Of a DNA stretch of 48,725 nt, positions 15,373 through 24,435 are shown piece after piece (position 1 is the first letter of the stretch; each line of letters opens with the position of its first letter). The DNA comes from Candidatus Gastranaerophilales bacterium (GTDB taxonomy: Bacteria > Cyanobacteriota > Vampirovibrionia > Gastranaerophilales > Gastranaerophilaceae), in the NCBI GenBank assembly GCA_944325185.1, contig CALUZA010000041.1, forward strand, positions 1-48,725, written 5' to 3'. The translations under genes and the position numbers were made by a program. A model generated the notes under the pieces. It saw only the letters and a program-made list of their open reading frames with translations. It ran no database searches and was not told the DNA's origin.

Positions 15373-16131
15373 TTATTTTTTTCTAATGAAATCCAAAACC
15401 GCATTAATAAATGTTAACGGATGAACAGGACATCCCGGAATATATAAATCTACTTTATACTTGTCCAAAAATTCACGATTTATTTCACTTGCCTCTTGGA
15501 AAACTCCGCCCGACAATGCGCAAGCACCGCATAGAATAACTATTCTAGGCTCAGGCAAAGATTTATAACAATCTTCAAGCGCATAAGCCATATTTTTTGA
15601 TATAGGACCTGTAATCACAATACCGTCAGCATGGCGAGGAGATGCAACAAAATCAATTCCAAAACGTCCCATATCAAAATTAGCGTTTCCTGCAGCGTTT
15701 AATTCCATTTCGCAGCCGTTGCAGCCACCTGCAGATACCTGCCTAAATTTAATTGAACGATTAAATATGGAATATATTTCTTTTCTAACTTCAATCGCTC
15801 TTTTGTGATAAATTTCTTCCGTTATTTCTTCAGTTACGATAAGCTTTTCTTTTTTATCCGCACCTAATTTATAATAAGAAGAAAAATTAATTGCACTATT
15901 CTTGCAAATATTCTTACAAGCACCACACAAAGTGCATTTAGATAAATCAATAGACAAAGGATTTATATTTAAAGCTCCCGTAGGACATACACCTTGACAT
16001 GCACCGCATTTATCGCATACAGAATTATTTAATACAGGTAAACCCCTAAATTGAGTTCTCATAGGTGCATTTTTGATGTCCGGAATATATTGTTTCTTTT
16101 GATGTAATTTCATTTTTAAGGTATCAAACAT
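15373..16131 (-). CDS. Ehr/Hyf-type small subunit fused to a 2[4Fe-4S] ferredoxin domain (NuoB/HyfI-like)
   Basis: The N-terminus (about 35-85) holds two 4Fe-4S motifs: C39-x2-C42-x2-C45-x3-C49P and C66-x2-C69-x2-C72-x3-C76. Residues about 125-252 are the NuoB/HycG-like subunit with the proximal cluster ligands in GGCNGCEMEL (Cys137, Cys140), CGACALSGG (Cys201 or Cys204) and PGCPVHP (Cys234). In separate-gene systems (Hyf) the ferredoxin is HyfH; here it is fused. It is the last gene of the operon, and its stop abuts the convergent response-regulator gene. It passes electrons between a ferredoxin-like donor and the large subunit. Confidence 0.88.
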   Translation of the reverse strand: MFDTLKMKLHQKKQYIPDIKNAPMRTQFRGLPVLNNSVCDKCGACQGVCPTGALNINPLSIDLSKCTLCGACKNICKNSAINFSSYYKLGADKKEKLIVTEEITEEIYHKRAIEVRKEIYSIFNRSIKFRQVSAGGCNGCEMELNAAGNANFDMGRFGIDFVASPRHADGIVITGPISKNMAYALEDCYKSLPEPRIVILCGACALSGGVFQEASEINREFLDKYKVDLYIPGCPVHPLTFINAVLDFIRKK

Positions 16132-16166
16132 AATTATTTCCTTTTTAAATATTTTCTTTTTAAATC

Positions 16167-17618
16167 CTATAAATCAAATCCGCAATATGAAAGGTCGAAG
16201 CCTTTATTACACAATGGAAAATCCGAAATACCATTATTTCTTACTGCCATTGAAAGACCGTACCAGTTATTAAATGAAGGATCTTTTATTTTATATCTTG
16301 AAAGTTTTCCTTCGCCATCCGTTGTTGCGACATGAACAAGTTCACCCCTCCAACTTTCCACAACACTTAGTGCAAAGCTGTTTGGGATAAAGTTTTTCAC
16401 CGGTACACATAAATCTTCTTTTTCATAACCTTCAAGTTTCTTTAATAGTTTTTTAACAAAAGAAATAGATTCTATTATTTCTTTATATCTTATTCTAAAT
16501 CTTGAATACGCGTCATTTGTTGCATTGAATGATTTTCTTTCAAAATCTTTATAGAATTCATCACAAAAATCAAATCTGCTATCTAAATTTATACCGCAAG
16601 ACCTTCCAATCATTCCGACTAAATTCAATTCATTTGCAATTTCATTACTCACAACGCCGGTTTTTTCGAGTCTTGACATAACAGTTGAGCTTTTTAGGGT
16701 AGCTCGTGTCATTTTCTCAACAGTATTTTTTACGTTGTTTAATACATCTACAATCTTTTTTGACAAATCTTTATCAATATCAAAATTTACACCGCCTACA
16801 GTAATTAAACCGCGTCCAAATCTGCTTCCAGAAATTTCAAGCATTGTATTAATCACAAGAGTTCTTGTAACACCAAAAACTTCTTTTCCCATTTGATAAG
16901 CTATATCACCCAATATTGCGCCCAAATCACCTATATGTATAGCTGTTCTTTCCATTTCAAGCGCAACTCTTCGAATTAATTTTGCTTTATTTGTTATTTC
17001 CATTCCGGATAATTCTTCCATAACTTGAGAATAAGCCATATTATAAGCTATGACACTATCCCCGCAAATAGATTCGGCTAATTGATTTGAAGGCTTTTTA
17101 ACCATGAGATCTTCAACACCTCTGTGCTGATAACCAAGCATAATTTCAAGATTATAGACCTTTTCTCCTTGGCACATAAACCTAAAATGCCCAGGTTCTA
17201 TTACCCCTGCATGAATTGGACCTACCGCAACCTGATGAGTTTCTTCGCCTTCCATTTCAAAAAACTCATAATCATCCTGATTTTTTCTCACAGGTTTAAG
17301 CCAAGGATGGCCTAAAGGTTTTATATTAAATTGTTCATAAAATTCACGTTCAAACATGTGATATTGATGATTATCTTTAGTAATTGATTCGTATTCTTTG
17401 ACATTCTTATCAATCAAAGAAGATACTACAAGTAGTTCACCTTTTTCATCATCAGCTAAAACAACAAACAACTTAACATTTTGACCCCAATCCGAACCAA
17501 AAAAGGATACGGGTCTTAAATTTGTTGCTGCCAATTGAGCTCTTAAAGTGTTAAATTCAATTGTCGGAATATCAAGAAGATTTATTCTTTGGTTATTTTT
17601 CATTACGTAATAATTCAT
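16167..17618 (-). CDS. Ehr-type large subunit (HyfG/NuoC-NuoD-like) lacking complete NiFe cysteine motifs
   Basis: The N-terminal about 110 residues resemble NuoC (30 kDa). GPIHAGVIEPGHFRF and YQHRGVEDLM then open the NuoD/hydrogenase large-subunit domain. In true group 4 NiFe hydrogenases the two CxxC pairs hold NiFe. Here the first pair reads C185-G-D-S188 and the C-terminal one ends DLSYCGFDL (Ser477, Cys479), so each pair is broken. This matches 'energy-converting hydrogenase-related' (Ehr) complexes, which are known to lack the NiFe site. No C-terminal extension for an HycI-type protease and no hyp maturation genes are in the window. The redox substrate is unknown. Confidence 0.88.
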   Translation of the reverse strand: MNYYVMKNNQRINLLDIPTIEFNTLRAQLAATNLRPVSFFGSDWGQNVKLFVVLADDEKGELLVVSSLIDKNVKEYESITKDNHQYHMFEREFYEQFNIKPLGHPWLKPVRKNQDDYEFFEMEGEETHQVAVGPIHAGVIEPGHFRFMCQGEKVYNLEIMLGYQHRGVEDLMVKKPSNQLAESICGDSVIAYNMAYSQVMEELSGMEITNKAKLIRRVALEMERTAIHIGDLGAILGDIAYQMGKEVFGVTRTLVINTMLEISGSRFGRGLITVGGVNFDIDKDLSKKIVDVLNNVKNTVEKMTRATLKSSTVMSRLEKTGVVSNEIANELNLVGMIGRSCGINLDSRFDFCDEFYKDFERKSFNATNDAYSRFRIRYKEIIESISFVKKLLKKLEGYEKEDLCVPVKNFIPNSFALSVVESWRGELVHVATTDGEGKLSRYKIKDPSFNNWYGLSMAVRNNGISDFPLCNKGFDLSYCGFDL

Positions 17619-17627
17619 ATTTTCTCC

Positions 17628-19064
17628 TTAGCCTACAATTGTATTTCTAATAATTACATCTAAAAATTCGGGCAAATACACGCCCATAACAAAAGCCAAA
17701 GTCAAAAGAACAATTTGAGGTGCATACATAGATAGTGTTACTTTTGAAATATTATTCTTTGCAATTTCAAATTTTTCTTCACTTTTTTCACCAAAAACCA
17801 TCTTTATTACAACTTTTGCCATAGCATACAAAATAACTGTTAACAAGAACAAGAACAAAATACATAAAATATAGTGTTTTTGAATTAACATTGCTTTAAC
17901 AGTTATAAATTCACTTAAAAACAACATGCTTGGCGGGAAAGCACATATTCCAAGAAAAGATGCAATCCAAAGCCATGCAGTTTTCTTATCTACATCACCT
18001 AAAGCACGAATTGATTTAATTCTTTTTGTTTCAAATAACTCGAGAATATTTCCTGAAGTAAGAAAATAAGAAGCTTTAATTAAAGAATGGCCTATTAAAT
18101 GAATGATTACAGCATAATAAGCAATGCCGCCAAGCGCAGTTCCAATTGCTAAAATACCCATATTTTCTATCGAAGAATAAGCAAGCATTCTTTTATAATT
18201 ATTTGTATGATATAAAAATACCGCAGTAATAAACAACGATAAAAAGCCCATAACAAGAAGCACTATTCTTGCATAAGCAAAGCAATTTGCAGCTATTACA
18301 ACTTTATAAACATTTAAAATTACCAAAAATGCACAATTTAAAAGAGTCGCAGACAGCAATGCCGATATAGGACTTGGCGCCTCTGAGTGTGCATCAGGAA
18401 GCCAAAAATGAACAGGTGCAAGCCCCATTTTTGTTCCCAAACCAAATAAAATAAACACAAAAGAAACGTTTAACCAAAAATGATTAAAGCTTTGCGCGCT
18501 ATTCATTAAATCAACGTAATTTAGAGAATTTAAGCTGCCGGTTGCAACAGTTAGAAGAATTATTCCAACAAAAGCAAGAGCAATCCCAATGGAACAAATA
18601 AAGACATATTTCCAAGCTGCTTCAATAGAATGTTTTGTTTTATTGAAGTAAATCAAATAAGCACTTGCAAGAGTTGTACCTTCTATAAATATCCAAGCAA
18701 GCCCCAAATTATTACTTAAAATTCCGCCTGTCATGGAAAACACAAAAATTAAAAGCATTGTTGCATAATGCATAAGTTTTTTATCTGAAAATTTTAAATT
18801 TTTACTATAACCGTTGTTATAAACTGCAACAGCCAAAAACACGACGGATAATATCAAATAAAATACTATATTTGATGAATTTAGACTAAAATATTGAACA
18901 TCAAAAAATTGAAGCGGTTTATAAAAATAGCTTAATCCACCAATCAGATGTAATATAGCATAAATGTTTATCAAGAAATTATTTAATGTTTTGTTTTTTG
19001 CAAAAAACATTATCAGGCAAAAAACTATAGGAATTAATAAAACTAAACTAATCATTATATTCAC
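17628..19064 (-). CDS. hyfF: Ehr/Hyf antiporter-like membrane subunit (HyfF/NuoM-N-like)
   Basis: This 478-residue protein has about 13-14 membrane segments of the Mrp/NuoL-M-N family. Characteristic parts are NLGLAWIFIEGTTLASAYLI with the conserved Glu of helix 5, FGLGTKMGLAPVHFWLPDAHSEAPSPISALLS with Lys and the loop, and KRMLAYSSIENMGI. It should form one proton or sodium channel of the complex. It overlaps hyfE by 17 bases and ends ten bases before the large-subunit gene, which is typical of translational coupling. Confidence 0.88.
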   Translation of the reverse strand: MNIMISLVLLIPIVFCLIMFFAKNKTLNNFLINIYAILHLIGGLSYFYKPLQFFDVQYFSLNSSNIVFYLILSVVFLAVAVYNNGYSKNLKFSDKKLMHYATMLLIFVFSMTGGILSNNLGLAWIFIEGTTLASAYLIYFNKTKHSIEAAWKYVFICSIGIALAFVGIILLTVATGSLNSLNYVDLMNSAQSFNHFWLNVSFVFILFGLGTKMGLAPVHFWLPDAHSEAPSPISALLSATLLNCAFLVILNVYKVVIAANCFAYARIVLLVMGFLSLFITAVFLYHTNNYKRMLAYSSIENMGILAIGTALGGIAYYAVIIHLIGHSLIKASYFLTSGNILELFETKRIKSIRALGDVDKKTAWLWIASFLGICAFPPSMLFLSEFITVKAMLIQKHYILCILFLFLLTVILYAMAKVVIKMVFGEKSEEKFEIAKNNISKVTLSMYAPQIVLLTLAFVMGVYLPEFLDVIIRNTIVG

Positions 19065-19698
19065 AGTCCTTTAAATCAGATAAATGTGCTACTTCCATAT
19101 CTCCAAGCTCGGTATTTATTTGAGAAACAAACAAACCGAGTATATATATTGCAATAAATACATCCAGCAAAACACCGATGTTTACAAGCATTGGCATTTC
19201 CTTGGCAACCGAAAGCGATAAAAGAAAAATACCGTTTTCCATTGTTATAAATTCTATTACATTCGATAAAATCTTATGTTTAATTGTAATCAACCAAAGA
19301 CTAATTATAATTACCGCAAGAGCTATCCCAAAACAGAAAGGATTAATCATAGATAAAGACGGAATCTCAACAACAGAAAGCATAAAACCGCCAAATAAAA
19401 TTATGCTTGAAATTAAAAGGCAGTAAAAATGCGCAATGTTAGCATCTGTATCACGATTCGAATGAGTCTTTTTTAACACTTTATTTAAAAACCAAGGAAT
19501 TAATATTGCTTTTACAAGCAAGGTTTCTATTGTAAGAAAAGCTATTGTATACCAAGGCAGATGAGAAAATGCCGTAGCGCAAATCAAAAACAATAAAATC
19601 CCCTGAACCATAATCGTCTTAACATGAGCAATCAATCTGCTTGTCGCAGAAAGATAAAGCATTGTCAGACCAAATAATATGATAAAACCATTTTCCAC
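19048..19698 (-). CDS. hyfE: Ehr/Hyf membrane subunit E (HyfE-like)
   Basis: This small membrane protein of 216 residues has about seven spans. NuoK-like segments include ITMENGIFLLSLSV and GVLLDVFIAIYILGLFV. HyfE-type subunits extend the NuoK module in formate hydrogenlyase-type complexes. The order hyfB-hyfC-hyfE-hyfF-hyfG-hyfI is kept. Its start follows the hyfC stop by 12 bases, and GGAG lies before the ATG. Confidence 0.85.
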   Translation of the reverse strand: MENGFIILFGLTMLYLSATSRLIAHVKTIMVQGILLFLICATAFSHLPWYTIAFLTIETLLVKAILIPWFLNKVLKKTHSNRDTDANIAHFYCLLISSIILFGGFMLSVVEIPSLSMINPFCFGIALAVIIISLWLITIKHKILSNVIEFITMENGIFLLSLSVAKEMPMLVNIGVLLDVFIAIYILGLFVSQINTELGDMEVAHLSDLKDCEYND

Positions 19699-19710
19699 AA
19701 GAAAACTCCT

Positions 19711-20640
19711 TTATATTCCATACATCTTGACTGCAGCAAGGGAAGCAACCACAAGCGCAAAAGATGACATTACAAATACAAACTCAAATACATGGCTCAT
19801 TCTCAATCTTGCAATACCTGATTCTAAAGTGCCTATTATAACTGCCAAAAGAACAAGCGTTAATAAAAACAAACCAACACTTAACCCAAAACCTATACCC
19901 AAAGGAATTATAAGATTTGCAATCAAAGCCATCAAAATAACCATTTTTATTCCATTTGCCCAAGTTATTAAAGCTAAATCAATCCCTGAATTATCTAAAA
20001 TCATAACTTCATGAATCATGGTTAACTCAAGGTGAGTTGTAGGATCGTCAACAGGAACTCTTGAGCATTCTGTTAACAACATAACAAACAATGAAACCAC
20101 AGCCAATATAACTATTAATATTCCAAAAGTTCCGTTTGATTTAATAACATCAGCCAAAGAAGCAAATGTATAATTTCCGCTAAGCGCAACCAATGAAGCT
20201 AAAATTATAAAAAATGCCGGCTCAACTATAGTAGTAAAAGATGCTTCCCTGCTTGCGCCCATCCCTTCGAAACTACTTCCTGTATCCATAGCAGAAATAA
20301 GCGCAAAGAATTTTCCCAAACCCAAAATATAGGAAAATATAATAAAAGCACCCGCCACATTTATAATTGAATAACAATTAATCATAGGAACAAACAAACC
20401 TGCAAGAAGTGTTGTTACGAAAACAACGGCAGGAGCAAAGTTAAAAACCCAAGAGGTTGTAGTACTTATAGTTCTATCTTTCTTAAACAATCTAATTGTA
20501 TCAAATAAAGGTTGAAAGATAGAAACCCCTTTTCTTCCTGACCAGAATGCTTTTGTCTTTTTAATTATACCGATTACAAAAAACGGCGCTAATAAAAGAA
20601 TTAAAATATTAAATAAAGTCAACATTAAATTATTATCCAT
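19711..20640 (-). CDS. hyfC: Ehr/Hyf membrane subunit C (HyfC/NuoH-like)
   Basis: This NuoH/HycD-family subunit has about eight membrane segments and 309 residues. Family markers: KTKAFWSGRKGVSIFQPLFD (the conserved cytoplasmic loop), SFEGMGASREASFTTIVEPA, and ECSRVPVDDPTTHLELTMIHE, whose acidic residues line the entry to the quinone/ion path in complex I relatives. It connects the soluble redox arm to the antiporter subunits. It lies five bases from the hyfB stop. Confidence 0.9.
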   Translation of the reverse strand: MDNNLMLTLFNILILLLAPFFVIGIIKKTKAFWSGRKGVSIFQPLFDTIRLFKKDRTISTTTSWVFNFAPAVVFVTTLLAGLFVPMINCYSIINVAGAFIIFSYILGLGKFFALISAMDTGSSFEGMGASREASFTTIVEPAFFIILASLVALSGNYTFASLADVIKSNGTFGILIVILAVVSLFVMLLTECSRVPVDDPTTHLELTMIHEVMILDNSGIDLALITWANGIKMVILMALIANLIIPLGIGFGLSVGLFLLTLVLLAVIIGTLESGIARLRMSHVFEFVFVMSSFALVVASLAAVKMYGI

Positions 20641-20644
20641 TTTC

Positions 20645-21484
20645 TTATCCTAATATAACTACACACACAAGAGCCAAAGCAAGAAATACAAGTCCGTATG
20701 TAATATATTGCTGAATATTTCCGTTTTGGATTTTTTCAAATTTAGCAAAGAATTTTTCAACCGATTTTATAAACGGCTTCAAGAAATATGCTTCTTCAAC
20801 ATCCTCCATATGCATTTCAAAATGCGCATCTTTCGGAAAAATTGTTTTTGGTTTCTTAATATCAACAACTTTTTTAAACAAAGGAGTCAACATTGTAATA
20901 AAAGGAGAAGCATAAGACGATGCACTATATTGCATACGACTTGTCGGCTTATTATAACCGCAACCCCAAGTGCAATATTTTTCATTTTTATTTTTAAACA
21001 CATATTTAACCGCAAAAAGAACAGCAACCGCTGCAATTATAACAAATGCGGTCAATGAAACAACCTGCATTAAAGGAATAAATTGTAATGCTTCACAATT
21101 TATCTCACCCACAAAAACACTTACGGGTTTTAACATAAAAGCAAATACATATTGAGGCAAAATACCTATTAAAAGAGTAAACAAAGCCAAAATTGACATT
21201 GGAACAATAAATGAAACCGTTGTATCTTCTTTAACTTCTTTTGCCTTTTCGCTTCTTGGTTCACCAAGAAAAACAATGCTAAATGCTTTTGTAAAGCACA
21301 ATATAGCCATTGTTCCAACAAGAGCTAATCCCGCAATTGACAATATTAAAGCAATAAACATTGTTATATTATCAACCATAAGCCCTCTTAACATACCAAA
21401 ATATATTAAAAATTCACTTACAAAACCGTTAAATGGCGGAAGCCCACATATTGCAATTGACGCTATTAAAAATAATACTGCGGT
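20645..21484 (-). CDS. hyfB: HyfB-like subunit, C-terminal part after a frameshift
   Basis: This frame carries on where the 21466-22620 reading frame breaks. From 21484 it reads TAVLFLIASIAICGLPPFNG, then FVSEFLIYFGMLRGLM, continuing the conserved NuoL/HyfB helices, and runs for about 280 residues through several more spans to a final C-terminal helix. An ATG at 21394 could start a shorter independent product, but it lies in the middle of a conserved helix-loop. I read it as the second half of one roughly 665-residue subunit. Whether the break is real, a sequencing error or recoding is discussed in the findings. Confidence 0.75.
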   Translation of the reverse strand, partial: TAVLFLIASIAICGLPPFNGFVSEFLIYFGMLRGLMVDNITMFIALILSIAGLALVGTMAILCFTKAFSIVFLGEPRSEKAKEVKEDTTVSFIVPMSILALFTLLIGILPQYVFAFMLKPVSVFVGEINCEALQFIPLMQVVSLTAFVIIAAVAVLFAVKYVFKNKNEKYCTWGCGYNKPTSRMQYSASSYASPFITMLTPLFKKVVDIKKPKTIFPKDAHFEMHMEDVEEAYFLKPFIKSVEKFFAKFEKIQNGNIQQYITYGLVFLALALVCVVILG

Positions 21485-22620
21485 TTTGGCATTGATTTAA
21501 TCAATCCGCCTAAAATTTCTATATCACGTGTATGAGTTTTAGTGTAAACAGAACCTGCAGCTAAAAATAAAAGTTCTTTGAATATAGAGTGATTTAAAAT
21601 ATGCAATATGCCTCCTGCAAAACCTAGAATTGCAACAGGGTAACAATTATAAGAAAGACCAAGCATACCAATACCTATACCTATACCTATAATACCAATA
21701 TTTTCAATACTGTGATAAGCTAAAAGACGTTTTATATCATGTTGACTTATTGCATACAACACCCCATATAAAGCAGATATGACAGAAATTATTAATACAA
21801 AATAACCAATTTGTGCATCAGGATTTACTATAAAAGATAAAACTCTTAAAATTCCATATATACCTGTCTTAATCATAACACCGGACATCATACCTGAGAC
21901 ATGACTTGGCGCCGCAGGGTGAGCATCCGGAAGCCAGTTATGAAATGGAAAGAAACCTGCTTTAATTCCAAAACCGATAAATGCAAGTACAAACACAAGG
22001 TTTGCAAAAGCCATATTATTTTCAAATATATTTTGAAAATAAGCAAAATCAAAACTTGAGGCTTGAATAGATAAAAGTGCAAAAGCAGCAATAATAAATA
22101 TTACGCTTATGTGCATATAAACCAAATATTTAATTCCTGCTTTAATAACATCTTTTTTTTCGTGCTCAAATATAACAAGAAAAAATGACGATAACGACAT
22201 CAATTCCCAAACAATCAAAAACGCTAAAGCATTTTGAACAGTAACAACCAAAAGCATTGAAGCAATTAACATTGGTAAAAACAAACAATGTGCACTAATA
22301 TCTTTTTTATTTGAAATATACGGTAAAAGATATCCGTTAGCATATATCATTGCAAGCAAGGACATAATAGAAATTACAATTACAAAAAATGCACTTAAAT
22401 AATCTATTGAGAAAGATAAATTCTGAAATATGGAACCAAAAGAAACAATGGTGCTTATTTTGCCTGATACAAAAACTTTTATTGCATCAAACAAAGTAAA
22501 GCAAGTAGCTATAAAAGAAGCTAAAGACAAAAATTTAACTTTCCATGCCTGTTTTTTAATAAAAAGCGAAAAAACACCGCTAAAAAACAGAATAAATATT
22601 CCTATAAAAAAATTCTCCAT
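21466..22620 (-). CDS. hyfB: HyfB-like antiporter subunit, N-terminal part (frame breaks at 21484-21487)
   Basis: This is the first gene of the Ehr operon, a NuoL/Mrp-type ion-pumping subunit. Visible signatures: ALAFLIVWELMSLSSFFLV (helix 5 Glu), GFGIKAGFFPFHNWLPDAH (Lys and loop), DIKRLLAYHSIENIGI, and GGLIKSMPK, after which homologs continue with a TA-rich helix. Here the frame ends eight codons later at a TAA. The matching continuation lies in the -1 frame. An A run of four (plus-strand TTTT at 21484-21487) is where one A appears to be missing. The divergent AAA+-like operon starts 230 bases upstream. Confidence 0.82.
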   Translation of the reverse strand: MENFFIGIFILFFSGVFSLFIKKQAWKVKFLSLASFIATCFTLFDAIKVFVSGKISTIVSFGSIFQNLSFSIDYLSAFFVIVISIMSLLAMIYANGYLLPYISNKKDISAHCLFLPMLIASMLLVVTVQNALAFLIVWELMSLSSFFLVIFEHEKKDVIKAGIKYLVYMHISVIFIIAAFALLSIQASSFDFAYFQNIFENNMAFANLVFVLAFIGFGIKAGFFPFHNWLPDAHPAAPSHVSGMMSGVMIKTGIYGILRVLSFIVNPDAQIGYFVLIISVISALYGVLYAISQHDIKRLLAYHSIENIGIIGIGIGIGMLGLSYNCYPVAILGFAGGILHILNHSIFKELLFLAAGSVYTKTHTRDIEILGGLIKSMPKPQYYF

Positions 22621-22849
22621 ATATCCTCTTTTTTTAAAATAATAAAATCAGCTAACGAAAATAATTTTGTATCAAAGAAAAATCATAATCAAGAAAAAAA
22701 TGTGTTTAAATACGTTTATTTTTTTCAAGATATAATTCATTAAATTTTTCAAATTTATATGTAAATTTTCATTAACAGATTGACTTATTTCTAAGTTTTT
22801 TTCTTGTGTTTTAAATATGATTAAATTATAAAATGGACTTGAGGCAAGA

Positions 22850-24433
22850 ATGAAAATTAGCCAAATTTCTTATAGCATCACAAAAAACAGTAGATATAAA
22901 AAAAGTGTAAAAAACCCCATTTCCAGGTCTCAAAACGATTTATCTTTCAACGGCATCTTTTCAAAAGACAAATTAGATCCGACAGATAAAGCGATAGGAT
23001 GCGCGCTGGAAGAATTAAGGCTAAGCAAAGACAAAGAAGGTGCAGAAAACACTTACTTGTTCACAATTCCGGAAGAAGCATTCAAAAGTGAAAGCATAAC
23101 ACGCCATACAATAAAACCGGAAAGATGTGAAGGTTGTGTTCCAAGCGAAAATTGGGGACATTATTCATTTCCCTCAAAAATAATAGAAAAAGATAGCGAT
23201 ATACAAAAAAGACACATTATAGAAGAAAGAAAAAGACTTACGCAACAAGGAATCAAAAGCTATCTTGACAACGGAGATTTTGAATGGGAATTTGATGAAG
23301 AAAGAAAAGTAGCTTCCATATGGACTTTAAATCCAAGAATAGTAAATTCTATTATAAATGGTTATGATTCTAATGACGCCAAAAAGCTAATAGCAAAATA
23401 TTTATTCCACTTGGAAGACGATGAAATCAAAAAAGCACTTATTATAAGAATGAGCTTTTTCTATAGATATAACGGGCGAGAAAAAGCTATTGAATATTTT
23501 AATCTATTAAAACCATATATAAATGGCTGGAGAAAAGAAGCAATAAATTCACAAGAACTTATTGGCGAACTCCAAAGCAAATATATAAAAGGTGATGTTG
23601 AACTTGCAATTCAAAAAAATAAAATTCAAATTGAGCTTTTTGAAGCTATTGAAAAGGAAGCAAAAGCATTAAGCCAGAATAATGATTCACAAAACACAGA
23701 TAAAGATGAAATAAAAATACCAAACGGTATACTAATTTCCGGAAAATCCGAATTATCTATTAATGATTTATTGAATTGGATTAAAAGTAAAAAAAGCGAC
23801 CATATTAGAGTCAAAACAGTAGAATACAATGCAGATGATCCGAAAGACTCAATTGCAAAATTAACCGAAGCCCTTGAAGAAGCAGCTTCATATTGGGGTA
23901 TCGCAGGAAAAAGAACAATTCTTGATATATCCTCATATGAAAATCTTTTAACAGGAGAAACTTCACCTAAAAAACGTATAGCGATAGGAAGGTTTAAAAA
24001 TCTTGCAGAAAATGCATCTAAAAATTATCACACAACTTTAGTTTTATCTGCAAATAAAAATCAAGAAGAAATAGAGCCTTCAGCTATTTCCGGTCAAAGA
24101 TTTAACATAAAAGTAAAGCTTGATTCAAACCCTTTAACGGAAGAAGAAGATAAACAATTAACAGACGCAAAAGCTAAACTAAAAGAGTTAGATGAAGCAA
24201 AATATTATTTACAAGATTTGTTCTTAAGAAGAAGAATATATGCCCCCGATCACAAAAAGGGAGATAACTTTGATGCAATATATGAAAAGCTCATAAGCCA
24301 TCCTTATGATGCATCTGGATTAATGCCCTCCGGATTATCGGATTCATCATACAGAAAAGAACAAGAAGAAGAAAGAAGAAAAGCTCAAGAGCGAGAAGAA
24401 CTCGCAGACTATTTATTTAGAATTATGGTGTAG
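22850..24433 (+). CDS. Degenerate AAA+-like protein with N-terminal SFNG tag, 527 aa
   Basis: The N-terminus MKISQISYS leads to LSFNGIF (31-37), the tag. Residues about 50-290 are unfamiliar and mostly helical. Residues about 290-425 align by pattern with the ATPase of the third gene: ILISGKSELS at the Walker A position but without GxxGxGK, RTILDISSYENL at Walker B without the acidic pair, and TTLVLSANKN at sensor 1. ATP hydrolysis is therefore unlikely. The C-terminus is a charged EEERRKAQEREE stretch. GAGG precedes the ATG. It is the first gene of a three-gene operon, two bases from the next. Function unknown. Confidence 0.68.
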   Translation: MKISQISYSITKNSRYKKSVKNPISRSQNDLSFNGIFSKDKLDPTDKAIGCALEELRLSKDKEGAENTYLFTIPEEAFKSESITRHTIKPERCEGCVPSENWGHYSFPSKIIEKDSDIQKRHIIEERKRLTQQGIKSYLDNGDFEWEFDEERKVASIWTLNPRIVNSIINGYDSNDAKKLIAKYLFHLEDDEIKKALIIRMSFFYRYNGREKAIEYFNLLKPYINGWRKEAINSQELIGELQSKYIKGDVELAIQKNKIQIELFEAIEKEAKALSQNNDSQNTDKDEIKIPNGILISGKSELSINDLLNWIKSKKSDHIRVKTVEYNADDPKDSIAKLTEALEEAASYWGIAGKRTILDISSYENLLTGETSPKKRIAIGRFKNLAENASKNYHTTLVLSANKNQEEIEPSAISGQRFNIKVKLDSNPLTEEEDKQLTDAKAKLKELDEAKYYLQDLFLRRRIYAPDHKKGDNFDAIYEKLISHPYDASGLMPSGLSDSSYRKEQEEERRKAQEREELADYLFRIMV

Positions 24434-24435
24434 TA

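Noticed and set aside
16167..17618. A functional NiFe hydrogenase large subunit
   Set aside because: Both CxxC pairs are broken and no maturation genes are in the window; Ehr-type is the better call.
22621..22849. Divergent promoters between hyfB and the AAA+ operon
   Set aside because: TTGACT and TATAAA-like boxes exist, but none has correct spacing to a start with a sensible leader.
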